Shown here one piece after another: positions 1 through 13,149 of a stretch of 64,000 nucleotides of DNA. The position numbers and the translations under genes were made by a program. The DNA comes from Chrysomallon squamiferum. Taxonomy: Eukaryota > Mollusca > Gastropoda > Neomphalida > Peltospiridae. Position 1 is the first letter of the stretch; every line of letters begins with the position of its first letter. The stretch lies in NCBI GenBank assembly GCA_012295275.1, contig CM022673.1, positions 24,374,761 to 24,438,760 on the forward strand, read 5' to 3'. The notes beneath the pieces were generated by a model that had not been told where the DNA came from, did no database searches, and saw only the letters and a program-made list of their open reading frames with translations.

Positions 1-906
1 AATAAACAAATAAACAAACAAACAAATACATAAATAAATAAATAAATAAATAATTAAATATGAAATGAAAAATATTTGTCTATTGATCATTATAATGAAA
101 TTATAGATCAGTTTACATATATTTAATAGATTTATGTTTTCTTTTCATTAAAACAGAATATACAAACATGTATCTTTAGCCCATTCTCTGTGTGTCCTTT
201 GCGAACAATAACAAGATTACTAAAGTTACATCCATAATGTCCAGAAATATTAGTATTATTTTTTTTATATAAATGTATAAATTTATAAATGAAATTACTT
301 TATTTATTTAACTTATAGATTTATTTATTCGACTGTCTCTCTGTCTGTCTGTCTGTTTGTTTCTGTTTTGTTTTCTTTAGTTTGTGTTTATATATTTTAA
401 TTTATTTGTTTGTTTATTTTTATTTCTACGAAGTGTAGTTCTCAAACAATATATTACTATCATCTATAATATATATAATAATAATAAATGATTTTCAACC
501 TCTGAAAAGAAAAAGTTTAATGTTTATTTTTCTCAACGTACATTTATTCTATTCATTGAAAATTTAACGTATTGAGTGAACACTTCACAGTTCTGTTTCA
601 AAACAAACACCACGAGTTAAAGCTGATGCTCTGAAGTCAAACAAGGAAATTACACAAGATAGTATCGCATGTCTGCAGCCACAACTGTTACAACAGCATT
701 CTCCTGGTTCTCTTACCCAAGAGAAATCTAAGATCTGATATTTACATTCTGTTCAGAATTCAGTAGATCGATGACGTCAATAGTTTCTTTAATTCTTCAA
801 CAGAGAATTAAAACTTAGCCATTTCAGAACTGAACGAAGTTTCGTCTGCTACTTCTTTTAACAGTAAAGTTTATAAATGTCTATATGTATTACTGTTACT
901 TCTGGA
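1..906. other. AT-rich DNA without recognised gene
   Basis: AAAT/AAAC short repeats at the left edge and a (CTGT)n run near 333-357. The segment 540-880 is unique sequence with a TGACGTCA CRE near 771. No exon supported. Confidence 0.5.
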
Positions 907-913
907 GAGAGAC

Positions 914-984
<71 letters not shown>
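907..984. repeat. (CAGA)n followed by (CA)n microsatellite
   Basis: Tandem GACA/CAGA tetramers pass into uninterrupted CA dinucleotides. Confidence 0.95.
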
Positions 985-986
<2 letters not shown>

Positions 987-2114
987 TGGAATATGTTTAA
1001 AGGAGTAGAAAATAAACTTTTATAGACAGCATTATTAAATTATAGAAATATTTAAATTAAAAATAATATATGTTGTGTGCAAAAACTCGAATTTTTAAAA
1101 ATACAAACGAACTTCTGTTTTTCATTATTCTAAATTTCAATAAAATAGATGGAATATCAAATGATTTTCTTCGTTTTTATGAAACTATTTTGTTTATACA
1201 CTATTTGAACTCCACTAAAAATGAAAATACTTTCATTTTATTATGTTTCTGCCCGGAATATAATAACAACAGGAACTAACTGAATCTAGCTGCGACACTT
1301 CCCCATCTATTTGCATTCAACAACAAGCAATAAAAACAAAAATATGAAATAAACCGAAAAAAAAAAAACCCCAACACAATTCCACCATGACAGAAACAAA
1401 ATGAAAAGCAACTCTTGTGCGGAGTAAACCATTCATACGTTTGACAAAAAAACTAATTTAAAAAAAAATAAAAAAAAATAAAAAAAAAAAAATAAAACAT
1501 ATTTGATAAGTGATCTTACTATCATGTCACATTTTTTTTTTTTTTTTTTATATTATTTTTTTAAATGAAAAATTGAAAAGAAAATAACATCATGAAGAGA
1601 ACCTAAATATATCCGATGTGTTCGGTACAGAAAGATTTATCAATTCTCTCGTTGTTTTATTTACAAGCCGAACGCGGAAACGTAATGAAAACATGAATTA
1701 TCTGCCAACACAGATCAATCATGGCGGTTGTAAAAGTCGAGGAAGAAACAAAAACAAAAAAAAAAACACAACACAACACAACACAACACAACACAACACA
1801 ACAAGTCTGATTAACGTGGTTGACATCTGAATTCAGAATCGAGACCTTAATATTGTAATGTAAAAATAAATGAGAGCAGGGGCTTTTTAAAAAAAAAAAG
1901 AAAAAAGAAAAATAAATAACTAAAGCAACTTCGTGAAGAATTTAAGAGATTTAGAAACATGAATGGAAATGTAAGCTAAATGGATGTATTATTTATGTGC
2001 GTTTGTCTCAGTGAGCTGAGTTTAGAAAGGTGACGCGGTGTAGAATGGTGTGAATGTAAACTGACAGTCAGATAAAGAATAACATTTACAAATAACAAGA
2101 TACGTCACAAAAGA
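985..2114. other. AT-rich DNA, A/T homopolymers and a pentamer repeat
   Basis: Poly(A)/poly(T) runs near 1456-1560, an (ACAAC)n pentamer array at about 1766-1803, otherwise unremarkable. The short frames here carry no recognisable domain. Confidence 0.6.
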
Positions 2115-2150
2115 ATGATATACACAGATACACACGCACATATACATATA

Positions 2151-2222
<72 letters not shown>

Positions 2223-2337
2223 TATACAGAGAAACAAATACACACACACACATATATACATAAATATACACACACATACACTTTCATATATATACACGCA
2301 CACATATATACATACATACATATATGTGTATATATTC

Positions 2338-2432
<95 letters not shown>

Positions 2433-2434
2433 AT
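2115..2434. repeat. Compound microsatellite (TA)n-(CA/TA)n-(GA)n
   Basis: (TA)n at 2150-2219, mixed CACA/CATA at 2230-2345 and (GA)n at 2346-2434. Long open frames in it are only dipeptide repeats. Confidence 0.95.
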
Positions 2435-3545
2435 ATTAATGTCAAAGATAAAATGTAATAGAAGAAAGATAGATAAAGAGAATATTAAAGAGAGAGCGAG
2501 AGAGAAAATAGATAAAGAAGATAAAAAAATTAAAAATCAAAAATTAAAAATTCAGCGACATAAAATAAAAGCTGTATTCTACATGAAGATTTTATAAAAA
2601 GGCTGTTTTGTGTGTTTTCCCGTTTAAGCGAAGAAAACGACTGTAAAAAAAAAAAAAAAAAAAAAAAAATAAATTAAATAAATTCTTTCTCCTTATTGGT
2701 AAATGTGTTTGTTCTATGACGTAAGACGCAATCCTCTACGATTACGACTGTGTAAGAAACACATGGCCATTGCCACCTCTCAACGTTTAATGTTGAGATT
2801 TTTATTAATGCCCTGTTGTCAAAACATTAACTGTTTTCGCTTTGTCGTAATTAAAGCTGATAAGAGGAAATGTCAACACGTGGATAACTTCTAACCTGCA
2901 GCACACACTGTTTTAAAACACAGCTGAAAACTCTCTGAAATTTCTCTATTTAAATACAACTAACTGCCAGCGAAACGTTTTTTTTTATTTCTAGTTTAAT
3001 TATTAGTTTCAGCTCGTATTAATAATAAATGTTTGGGGGGTGTTAGTAATAGCTACAGTTCAACGGCTATCTTTAAATTAATCAGTTTGTGTAACGCTGG
3101 TGAAGTTCAGAGGACAAAGATGTTTGATGTTTTATTTACTGTGTCACTCTGGATGCCCTTCGGATCTGAGCACTTCGTTACTTGTCCACAGATCATCACG
3201 TAATATTGTTTAATTCAGACTTTATCTTCGTCTATCAATCTCTCAGACTTTGTTCCAAGCGGTCGTTGACCTGCGAGAGTTTCTATTGTTATTTATTATT
3301 ATTGTTATTTGTCAAATAGTTGTGTTAGGAAAAACGGCAGTGTTAAGTCCCATGTGGCATTGAATCTTTTTTTTTGTTTGTTTCTGACTCGTAATTTACG
3401 TTGAAATGTGCAGATATTGCCCCTGTCACTTTTAATTTACATTTGTGACATAGTTTAGAGAGAGATAAAGACTGAGTTGAAAGTCTGTCACGTGTATTGA
3501 GTTACAAGCAAACTGCGGGGGCTGGGGCTGCAGTCACAACTGTTT
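2435..3545. other. Mostly unique AT-rich DNA
   Basis: Holds poly(A) at 2646-2669 and a 63-codon frame at 2703-2894 (MCLFYDVRRNPLRLRL...) that I do not recognise and consider probably chance. Nothing else seen. Confidence 0.5.
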
Positions 3546-3562
3546 AACACACACACACACGT

Positions 3563-3595
<33 letters not shown>

Positions 3596-3817
3596 TACAG
3601 TCACGTACTGTTCATATTTACACACACGCACAGATACATACATACATACATACATATGCATACACACACAAACACACACAGATACATACATACACACATA
3701 CATACATACATACATACACACACATACACAGTCACGTACTGTTTATATTTACACACACACAAACGAACAAGCACAGATACATACGTACGTACATACGTAC
3801 ATACATACACACACACG

Positions 3818-3848
<31 letters not shown>
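3546..3848. repeat. Mixed (CA)n/(CATA)n microsatellite block
   Basis: Three related blocks. The 16-base word CAGTCACGTACTGTTT or its variant CAGTCACGTACTGTTC appears at about 3598 and 3729, so the microsatellite has been duplicated as a segment of about 130 bases. Confidence 0.9.
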
Positions 3849-3917
3849 GTTTAATAAACAAACGAGTGACAAATATATTTCTCCAACTCTGTAATTATCT
3901 TTCAATGTCCCTGTTGT

Positions 3918-4040
<123 letters not shown>

Positions 4041-5030
4041 CCTCACCTGCATCTTTCTCGTTCTATCCCTTATCATCCATCTCTCCCTACCTATCTTATT
4101 CTGTCTGTCCAGCTTGTCTTGTCGAAACTGATGCAAGCGACTGTATCGTGTGTGAAGTAATCGATGTCATTCAGCTCTGTGTACAGACAGATATCTTAAA
4201 CATCACTGTGTAAACACCATGCTGATCGACATTTATCGTGTTATTGGTATTTTCTCGCCGCGAGAAAACAGCAACACGCTCATCTTAAACGTATTAGTCT
4301 GGAAATAGCGGCGTTTTCAAGCGCTCCTACTTAATATTGATTATTAAACTGCATCGATTTCTACTTTCAGATCCAACTGTTTTATTTTACTGTTCATCTG
4401 TCGTCTTTCCTCTTTTTATCCTGTTCTGCTAAAAGCTGCACAAATAATAATAACAACAACAACAATAATAATAAAAATAATAATAATAATAATAAAAATT
4501 TAAAAAAAAAAAATTTAAAAAAATAAAAAATAATAATAATTATTATTATTATAATAAAAATGGAGAGAAAAAGCGAGAAAGTGAAAGAAACGACAGAAAT
4601 TTTAATTTAATTAGCTTTGGGATTATTTAAATAAATATTTAAGTAGGTTTGTCTATCGGTGTTGCTATACGATATCATCCCTACAGAGGTATCATTAAAT
4701 ATTTTCATTAACGAGTGGTAATATGATACTTAGGACTATTGTGGGGGCTTTTGTTTGTTTGTTTGTTTGTTATTTTTGCTGTGTTTTTTATTTATTTTTA
4801 TTTTTATTTTTTTATATTTTTAGTATTATTTAATAATGAAACTGAGTATTTTAACGACGTCGGGTTAATTTTAAAAAAAAAAAAAAAAAAAATATAACTG
4901 TACACATCCAGTAGCAACTTCTCGTGCTGTCGTGTTCGGCGTCGTAAACTGTTTATTTATGTTGTTCCTGTCGTCCCGTGATTTACTTTCACAGATGCGA
5001 CAACGTGACTGCAGGTTGCATCATCTTTAT
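4041..5030. other. AT-rich DNA between microsatellites
   Basis: (AAT)n-like stretches at 4446-4560 and a poly(A) at 4873-4891. The segment from 4905 is more CpG-rich and leads into the candidate exon at 5034. Confidence 0.5.
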
Positions 5031-5033
5031 TAA

Positions 5034-5219
5034 CGTTGCTACATTCTACAAAAGCTGCACGCTCAGTTCTCACGTTTCCGTTCTTATTGTCGTCGGTACG
5101 TCATGCTGAAAGAGGCTGACGTCGTGAGAATTTCAAACATGTCCTGTTTTGACTGGATTTGTCACAACGCACACCGTCACAAGTCACCGACCCGCATCGG
5201 GCAGTGGGTGGGTTGGAAG
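5034..5219 (+). CDS. Candidate 5' coding exon ending in AAG/GTAAGG, unidentified
   Basis: An open frame follows the TAA at 5031 and contains an ATG at 5103. It runs to a good donor (AAG/GTAAGG, exon end 5219). From the ATG it encodes 39 residues beginning MLKEADVVRISNMSCFDW. The segment is the most CpG-rich part of the first 9 kb and lies between AT-rich DNA and a (GA)n tract. I recognise no family and found no partner exon. It may instead be a regulatory island. Confidence 0.22.
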
Positions 5220-5289
5220 GTAAGGGGCGGTGCCAGTGATAATTAAGGTGTTATATACAGAGAGGGAAGGAGAGAGTGAAGAGAGAGAA

Positions 5290-5690
<401 letters not shown>

Positions 5691-5699
5691 GACAAACAG

Positions 5700-7209
5700 A
5701 CAGACAGACAGAAAGATAGTTATGAGAATGATTCCAATGCATCAGTATTTATTATGAAAAAACAAACATTACAATACTATTATGTAAAACAGAAGAATAT
5801 TTTTCAAACACTGAGCGATATCTTTTATTATTTTTTATTTTCGGGGCTCGTGAAGTTTGTTCTATAAGAAATTTCAAAATTTCAAAATATTTAGTTCAAT
5901 AAATGAAGTCAATAATCGATACGGCAGACCTAACATGTTTGAATCTGCAGACCGTGAAATTGTTTTTTCGATATACTTGATATCTGATACATTCAAATAC
6001 GTCATTCACCCCACCCCCACCCCGATGCCCACCCTGTTCTCATTTCATCACATGCGGGTAGATTGGCTACGTCATTGTGTACACCGACAACGTTTAATTC
6101 TGAATGTCGTATTATGACGATGCAGTTTTCTTTCCAATGTAACAAAAAATATTTCAGTGTTTTATGTCAGAGTTAAATTACATTTTACTAATAAAATACG
6201 TGTAAATAGTATATGTGACTTAAAAAAACACAATTGCGTACACCCACGAACATATAAACATAGAAACATTCGTCTATTCACATATAAATACATAAATACA
6301 CATACATACACACATATATACATACATATATATATATATATATATATCTATATACACACACACACATACAGCTGTTTGTTTAAAACAGTCTTGTTATTAT
6401 TATTGTTGTTGTTGTTGTTATGTAAATTTAAATAAAAATAAATAAATAAAGGTTCAAATTTCATATATATAATGTGTGTGTGTGTTTGTATGTGTGTGTT
6501 TGTGTGCGTGTGTGAGTGTATGTGTGTGTGTAAACAGACGAAAAAAGATGTATTCTTTTTAATGTCAGAAATTTCACAGGATCTTTCAGCAACTTCTGTG
6601 AAATTCATACTTCAATGGACAGTGAGACAGATTTAACTTGTTGTATCACAGAATGACTCGGCGTTTTTCTCTTCATATCCGTGCACTACACTCACACGGC
6701 AGAATGTTTGTCATATTTCTGTGTTTACCTAAGTAACATAAATAATACATGACTGGCCTGTGAAAATATAATTACAAGGAATATATTACACTATTGTAGT
6801 TTTGTAAACTGGAACGTGAAAATAGTCACGCATGCCTTTAAACGTACATTAGACGTAAACAAATTTATGTATATTTATGTGTGTGTACGTGTGTGTTTGT
6901 GTGTGATTATGAACGAATCGATGAAGTGGTTTTTTTATTTATTTTATTTTTTTTAAAATTATTATTATTATAATTATTTGTTTTTATTTTTTGTTTTATT
7001 ATTATCTTCAGGAATATTCTGTCAAGGACACAAGTAGGTACATGGTTTTTTTTGTTTTGTATTTTTTTTTCTTTTTTTTTTTCTTCTGATTTATGGTGTA
7101 TCGATAAATCGATAAGCAATATCAGTCTTTTCAGCGTATCGATGTACCGTCAGGATCGTACTGGTTCATGTTTCAAAAACCTTCTATTGATTAACTTTAT
7201 AAATTAAAA
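5700..7209. other. AT-rich DNA, no gene supported
   Basis: Contains CA/TA runs at 6295-6368, a GTT/ATT run near 6392-6420, (GT)n-like 6472-6532, and T-rich sequence at 6930-7085. No exon seen. Confidence 0.55.
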
Positions 7210-8302
7210 CGGTTTAACGTCTTTCGGTCTTTGTCAACGTCTTTCTGTCTTTGCCAACGTCTTTCTGTCTTTGCCAACGTCTTTCTGTCTTTGTCAACGG
7301 CTTTCTGTCTTTGTCAACGTCTTTCTGTCTTTAATCAACGTCTTTCTGTCTTTGTCAACGGCTTTCTGTCTTTGTCAACGTCTTTCTCCCTTTGTCAACG
7401 TCTTTCTGTGTTTAATCAACGTCTTTCTGTCTTTGTCAACGTCTTTCTATCTTTGTCAACGTCTTTCTCCCTTTGTCAACGTCTTTCTGTCTTTAATCAA
7501 CGTCTTTCTGTCTTTGTCAACGTCTTTCTGTCTTTGTCAACGTCTTTAAGTCTTTGTCAACGTCTTTCTGTCTTTGTCAACGTCTTTCTGTCTTTAATCA
7601 ACGTCTTTCTGTCTTTGTCAACGTCTTTCTGTCTTTAATCAACGTCTTTCTGTCTTTGTCAACGTCTTTCTGTCTTTGTCAACGTCTTTCTGTCTTTGTC
7701 AACGTCTTTAAGTCTTTATCAACGTCTTTCTGTCTTTGTCAGTGTCTTTCTGTCTTTAATCAACGTCTTTTGTCTTCTGTCTTTCTTTGTCAACGTCTTT
7801 CTGTCTTTAATCAACGTCTTTCTGTCTTTGTCAACGTCTTTCTCCTTTAATCAACGTCTTTCTGTCTTTAATCAACGTCTTTCTGTCTTTGTCAACGTCT
7901 TTCTGTCTTTAATCAACGTCTTTCTGTCTTTGTCAACGTCTTTCTGTCTTTAATCAACGTCTTTCTGTCTTTAATCAACGTCTTTCTGTCTTTGTCAACG
8001 TCTTTCTGTCTTTAATCAACGTCTTTCTGTCTTTGTCAACGTCTTTCTTTCTTTGTCAACGTCTTTCTCCCTTTGTCAACGTCTTTCTGTCTTTAATCAA
8101 CGTCTTTCTGTCTTTGTCAACGTCTTTCTTTCTTTGTCAACGTCTTTCTGTCTTTAATCAACGTCTTTCTATCTTTGTCAACGTCTTTCTATCTTTGTCA
8201 ACGTCTTTCTCCCTTTGTCAACGTCTTTCTATCTTTAATCAACGTCTTTCTTTCTTTATCAACATCTTTTTATCTTTGTCAACGTCTTTCTGTCTTTGTG
8301 TA
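7210..8302. repeat. Minisatellite, 20/21-bp unit, about 50 copies
   Basis: Units CAACGTCTTTCTGTCTTTGT (20) and the same ending in AAT (21) alternate. Variants include CTCCCTTTGT and CTATCTTTGT. Variant order repeats in blocks of about four units, a higher-order pattern. All plus-strand frames are open because the unit lacks stops; these are not proteins. Confidence 0.95.
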
Positions 8303-9299
8303 AAACACTGTTATGGATTTATTTCACAATTTCTAAATTTTGTTATATATAGAAACCATTGCATTGTGTGTGTGCGTGCGTGTGTGTGTGTGTGTGTGAA
8401 CTTTCTAAGAATTCAAAGAACAAAAACAATGACGTCAGCACTAACAACTGATCGTGTTTCACATTTCTATAATCATAAACTAAAGGACAGTTTCAGAGAG
8501 ACATAGACACACACACATACTAACCCAATAAATACGTAGAAAATATACACTAACAGATTTTAAAACTTAAACGTATATTCTTTCCTTCTGCTTTCTGTTC
8601 AAGTACACGTATATATATTTTTTTATGAAGGTTAAACGAATGGAAACAAGTCTAGCACTTTGTATTTATAGTCAGTCGGATTTAAGTGAGGAGCTGTTCA
8701 GCCAGTTATCTCTCCTGATTAAGTTTGTACTGACTAACACGTGACAGAGGTCATGTGATAGAGGTCACTGTGTTCAAACTGAAGTCTTCGTTCTGATCGA
8801 GCAGTTTTCAAACTCTGCTTTCATGCATGGTTTTGTTTTGACATGTTTGTTTTACCACTGCGCTAATTCTTTCTTTTCTGTTGGTGTGTTAGAATAACGT
8901 TAACAGTTACAGACGATTTATATTTATAGGAATATTAATCACATTCCAGAACATTGTTATGTGACGTCTGCTACACTGGGCGTCAAAGAAAACGGCAGAG
9001 GGAGCATCAAAATGAAATGTTTTCTAAAGATTTCTTTTGATATTCGTGTACAGCTTAAGGGGTTTCCTCTTTCTAATGTTTATTGCTCTGTCACTGCCAT
9101 AGATTTCTCCTGACAGCCAGAGTTCTGTACGTCAGTCTTTTACACATATTTAAAAAAAAAAAAAAAAAAAAAAAGAACTTACTGAAAAGATATAAAATAA
9201 TTAAAAGTACAAGTGACTCCGTTTAAAGGAACTTTGGCTGCGTTCAGGCGTTCTATTTCTGTAACATTCTGTTTTCATTTTCCAAAAGATGCTTTTTAA
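8303..9299. other. Mostly unique DNA, no gene supported
   Basis: A (GT)n of about 30 bases near 8366-8398 and poly(A) at 9151-9174. The segment 8640-9120 is unique sequence that holds the AGAGGTCA pair. Confidence 0.5.
8741..8770 (+). promoter_or_regulatory. Direct repeat of AGAGGTCA (nuclear-receptor-like half-sites)
   Basis: AGAGGTCA at 8746-8753 and 8760-8767, preceded by an E-box CACGTG at about 8739. Spacing (8 between AGGTCA hexamers) is not a standard DR1-DR5 element, so function is doubtful. Confidence 0.2.
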
Positions 9300-9560
9300 A
9301 CGTAATGAATATGTTAATTAGAGTCGTACCCAGATGCTGAGCAGATAATCCGGCGTGTGGCGGACATGTGATCGCTCTCTGACGTCATCACGGCGAGGGT
9401 CAGCGTTGATTAGTTAGTCTAACGTGACGCCTACAGTAAAACAATAAATCCAGAGCTATCGGAATAGCTGATAATCAGCACGACTGCGAATTAGGTCACA
9501 TTTGCTAACCCATGAGAACAAGTCGTCGTGTGAGAGGTACCCACCGCGGATTGTTTTGGA
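9300..9560. promoter_or_regulatory. CpG-containing unique island with consensus CRE
   Basis: A stretch without simple repeats in otherwise repeat-rich DNA, with the full cAMP response element TGACGTCA at 9380-9387 and many CpG steps. No convincing exon. Candidate enhancer or promoter. Confidence 0.3.
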
Positions 9561-9667
9561 CACTGGGTCAATTGTCTCCCAGAAACGTTTACAAGGAATG
9601 AAATCTGTTAAGATCAAACGCTAAGTTAACAAGAAAATCTAATACAACTTGACATATAACCCTGTTT

Positions 9668-9726
9668 TTTTTTTTTTTTTTTTTTACACTTTAAAGATCT
9701 TCCTCTTACCATGTGTATATGCGCCA

Positions 9727-9771
<45 letters not shown>

Positions 9772-10010
9772 TGTGTAGATGTGTGTGTGTGTGTGTCTGT
9801 GTTTGTGTGTTTGTGTGTGTAGGTTTGTGTGTGTAGGTGTGTTTGTGTTTGTGTGTATGCCTGGGTGTCTATTTTGTCTATGTTTTGGTGTTTGTGTGTG
9901 TTACTGTGGGGGGGATGTTTGTGAGGGTTTCTGTGTGTGTCTGTGTGTGTGTGTCTGTATGTGTCTTTGTGTGTCTGTGTGTGTGTGTTCGAGTTTGCGC
10001 TCTTGCATAT
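9668..10010. repeat. poly(T) and long imperfect (GT)n
   Basis: Poly(T) 9667-9685 and then 280 bases of GT-rich sequence with TGTT and TCTG interruptions. Confidence 0.92.
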
Positions 10011-10059
10011 GTAGTTGCTTCTGGATGTATATGTACAAATGTGTTTGTAAAGATAAGTA

Positions 10060-10712
10060 ACTAAAAGACTAATAATTTTGTTAATCAAGATAGTAACGAT
10101 GCACTAAACATTATATATTTAACTGATACAGTTACTTCCCCTGATTCATTCCCAGACTTGTTATCATTATTAACTATCTGACACAGGATTCACCTTTAGA
10201 TCAAAATAAATCGGAAAAGAGAAAACAAATCGAAAATCTTAAGGTGCGGTAACAGGAGATGATTTCTATTAACAGTCGTTATGCAATGAGTTACGTTCAA
10301 GTCAGTCACTTAATGTAATAAATAAATATTTAATTATTAAAATTGCATCAAAGAAACATTCAGTTAAATGAAAATAAAGATGAAAATAAAGAACAAAAGA
10401 AAACCTATTGTTTAAGAAAGACTTTTTTGATTTAACGACGCACTCAACACGAATGTAATATACAGACAGCACATTCCACGGTTATATACATGTTGTTAAG
10501 GACCACAATGATCACGAGAGAGAAAACCAGCAACCAGCTTTCATATTTTCAGTTTAGAATGAAGTGATTTTTTTTTCATATTCATCATCAAACAGATAAC
10601 AAATCACATTGTATGTTTACATAGAGAGGCTTCGGTAACAGTTTTTTTTTTTTTTTTTTTTTTTTGATGACAATGATGATAAAGGCGGTTGTCATGATCT
10701 ACGATAAATAAT

Positions 10713-10743
<31 letters not shown>

Positions 10744-11590
10744 TTCGTTATCAGAAATAATACCGTTTGTGAGAACCTTTAGTTTGAGCGCACATCCTGT
10801 GCAATGCCACATGTGTAATACGTGCCCCACATTCCGGCTGTGGATGTTTCCAGTACATTGTATTAGCGCTGATATTTTCCGGGAATGTCAAAACAGAAAT
10901 AGTATATCCTACCAAAAAAAAACACAACAACAGAGATGAAAACACTCTGACGTCATCTCGTACGCCATACTCCGAGTCAGAGGGCGCATCTTTGGTATTT
11001 GAAAAACTTTGCATGTGCAGGTAGATGACGTTCACCAGCCTGTTACAGATCTGTAACGTTCTGTTATTTTCTGTTTTTTCTCGGTGGAACGCGATGTGGA
11101 AATAGAACCGTAACCTTGTGAAATGGCAAAAAGTATCTGAGAGTTTAGGAATGACGTAAGATGGGCTGTCGATAAACGACCGCTAAAAAAGTGTATTTAC
11201 AAATTTACAAATTGTATAACTGTGAACAATATGAAGTATAATCATTGTAATAAATAAAAAATAAATAAATACAAAACAAACAAATAAATAAATAATTAAA
11301 TAAATAAATATGTCTAAAAATCTATAATATATTTTTTTTTGTACTGGATATGATCGTAGAAATTGTTTACAAAGGAAATATAATTGTATCTATTACACTG
11401 TGCGTATCATTAGGGTATTATATAATGTGAATGTCCTGTAAAGTACATCAATAAATATGTAAATAAATCAATCTTGTAAACAGTATAATCTCGAAATGAC
11501 ATGCTATACCTTGCGTTCGACATCAGATAAACTCTTAAAAACTAATTAGCATCGACGATACGTAAACAAGATTCGTTGACATAATGATAG
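10060..11590. other. AT-rich DNA with one unique block
   Basis: Poly(T) at 10641-10665 and AAAT runs at 10720-10745 and 11250-11310. The block 10770-11035 is unique (minus strand open, e.g. TFPENISANTMYWKHPQP) but its frame has no upstream ATG nearby and I recognise nothing. Confidence 0.45.
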
Positions 11591-11594
11591 ATGT

Positions 11595-11690
11595 GGATAG
11601 CAACAGCCAATCAGCGATGATGCACAGGGACAAAAACAGCCAATCAGCGATGCACGTGGACAGCAACAGCCAATCAGCGATGCACAGATT
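11595..11690 (+). promoter_or_regulatory. Three CCAAT boxes in a 30-33 bp tandem repeat
   Basis: ACAGCCAATCAGCGATG occurs three times, with CCAAT at 11607, 11640 and 11670. The full CCAATCAG core is the NF-Y consensus. Arranged like a promoter module, but no start site or exon was identified nearby, so it may simply be a three-copy minisatellite. Confidence 0.45.
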
Positions 11691-11966
11691 TACCTTCGAC
11701 AAGGCATTGGAGATAAAGATGGCTCTTCGATGTGTTGACACTAATTAGAAAATCTGTTGAATATTTTGGGGAGAAACAAGCGTCAATTTCGGTATGACGA
11801 TTTATTTATATATAATATAAGCTGCTTATTGTCTTCAGATATCAGCATTATCCTGCATAAAAATAAATATGCACGTTTGTGCAGACACGTACACACTTTG
11901 TATGGATGGATGTTTACTTCAGATTTTGTTTAGTTTGTTTATAAACGAATATCTACGAGTGTTTAT

Positions 11967-12196
11967 TGTATGTATGTAGTATGTATATATATGTATGTAT
12001 GTACGTATGTACGTATTTATGTATGTATGTACGTATGTACGTATGTACGTATTTATGTATGTATGTACGTATGTACGTATGTATGTATGTATGTATGTAT
12101 TTGTATGTCTGCATGTATCTATGTATACATGTATGTTTGTACGTATAAATACATAAAGACAGAGATTTGAACGAGAGACACACAGACAGATAGATC

Positions 12197-12250
<54 letters not shown>
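11967..12250. repeat. (TATG)n/(TACG)n and (TA)n microsatellites
   Basis: TATG with recurring TACG variants at 11967-12140. A block of about 50 bases (TACGTATTTATGTATGTATG) repeats at 12011 and 12047. (TA)n at 12200-12250. Confidence 0.93.
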
Positions 12251-12253
<3 letters not shown>

Positions 12254-12611
12254 AATACAAATACTTAAATAAATAAAAACATCATACACTATTTTTATCG
12301 TATGGATTTTTTTTACCTCTGCATCTGATGCAACACGAAACAAATTTTAACAATTACTGAATAGTCTGTTGTGTATGTATATGTGTCTACACCTACGTGT
12401 TCAGCACGTGATTGTGATTATGTGTTTTGACCTGGCGGTCTGTATTCAGTCGTATACTCCTATAAAAATGTTTTTACTCCCAGACATGTTGTGTGTATTT
12501 TGTCTCGTAAAGTTGGAGTTTGTTGCTTTGTGGAAGTACGTGTACAATGGAATGTTTTTAATAATTATGTCTTAAAATACAAATCTGTTAGAATGCGATG
12601 TACGTATAGTT

Positions 12612-12614
<3 letters not shown>

Positions 12615-12643
<29 letters not shown>

Positions 12644-12880
12644 TGTATGTATGTATGTATGTATGTATGTATGTATGTATGTGTGTGTATGTATGTATGT
12701 GTGTGTGTGTATGTATGTGTGTGAGTATGTATGTATGTATATATAATTCATTAATACAGTTGGATGCACAAAATCCCCCAAAACAACAACCATCATCAAC
12801 ATCGACAAAAACAGTCCAAACCAACCGTAGTAGTAGTAGTAGTAGTAGTAGTAGTATAATAATGATGATGATGATGATAA
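12615..12880. repeat. (TATG)n, (GT)n, (AGT)n and (GAT)n
   Basis: TATG at 12616-12680 passing into GT/TATG mixtures to 12740. After a short unique link, (AGT)n at 12826-12856 and (GAT)n at 12862-12879. Confidence 0.93.
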
Positions 12881-13149
12881 AAGCCACTAGAACGACCACA
12901 GTACAAACACTGCGAAGAACTTCGCTGAAAAAGAACTAATATTTATTTGCATGTTAAATGTGGAGCATGCTGGTGACATTTTGTTAAGCAGTATACACAC
13001 ACACACGTGTTGATTTCCCCAGTTCTCCTGTCTCAAGTCAGTGAAGTATATTGACGTGAATCACGTTTCTGCTTTACGCATTGTCTGGAACGTGTGACGC
13101 AGATGTCAGTCGTATTGTTCGATAAAATCGTACTGGGCGTGAGATATCA

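Noticed and set aside
2115-2597. Open frame of 160 codons (IYIYIY / ERERER)
   Set aside because: Pure translation of (TA)n and (GA)n tracts. The same applies to frames at 3656-4213, 5243-5623, 9684-10088, 11919-12260, 16674-17015, 19448-20035, 43493-43726 and 47126-47344.
7231-8506. Overlapping 92-157 codon frames rich in LSVF/NVFLSLS
   Set aside because: Artefact of a stop-free 20/21-bp minisatellite; several frames are open at once.
10751-11035. 94-codon minus frame
   Set aside because: Head codon is GTG; no recognised domain and no splice support, though the sequence is unique.
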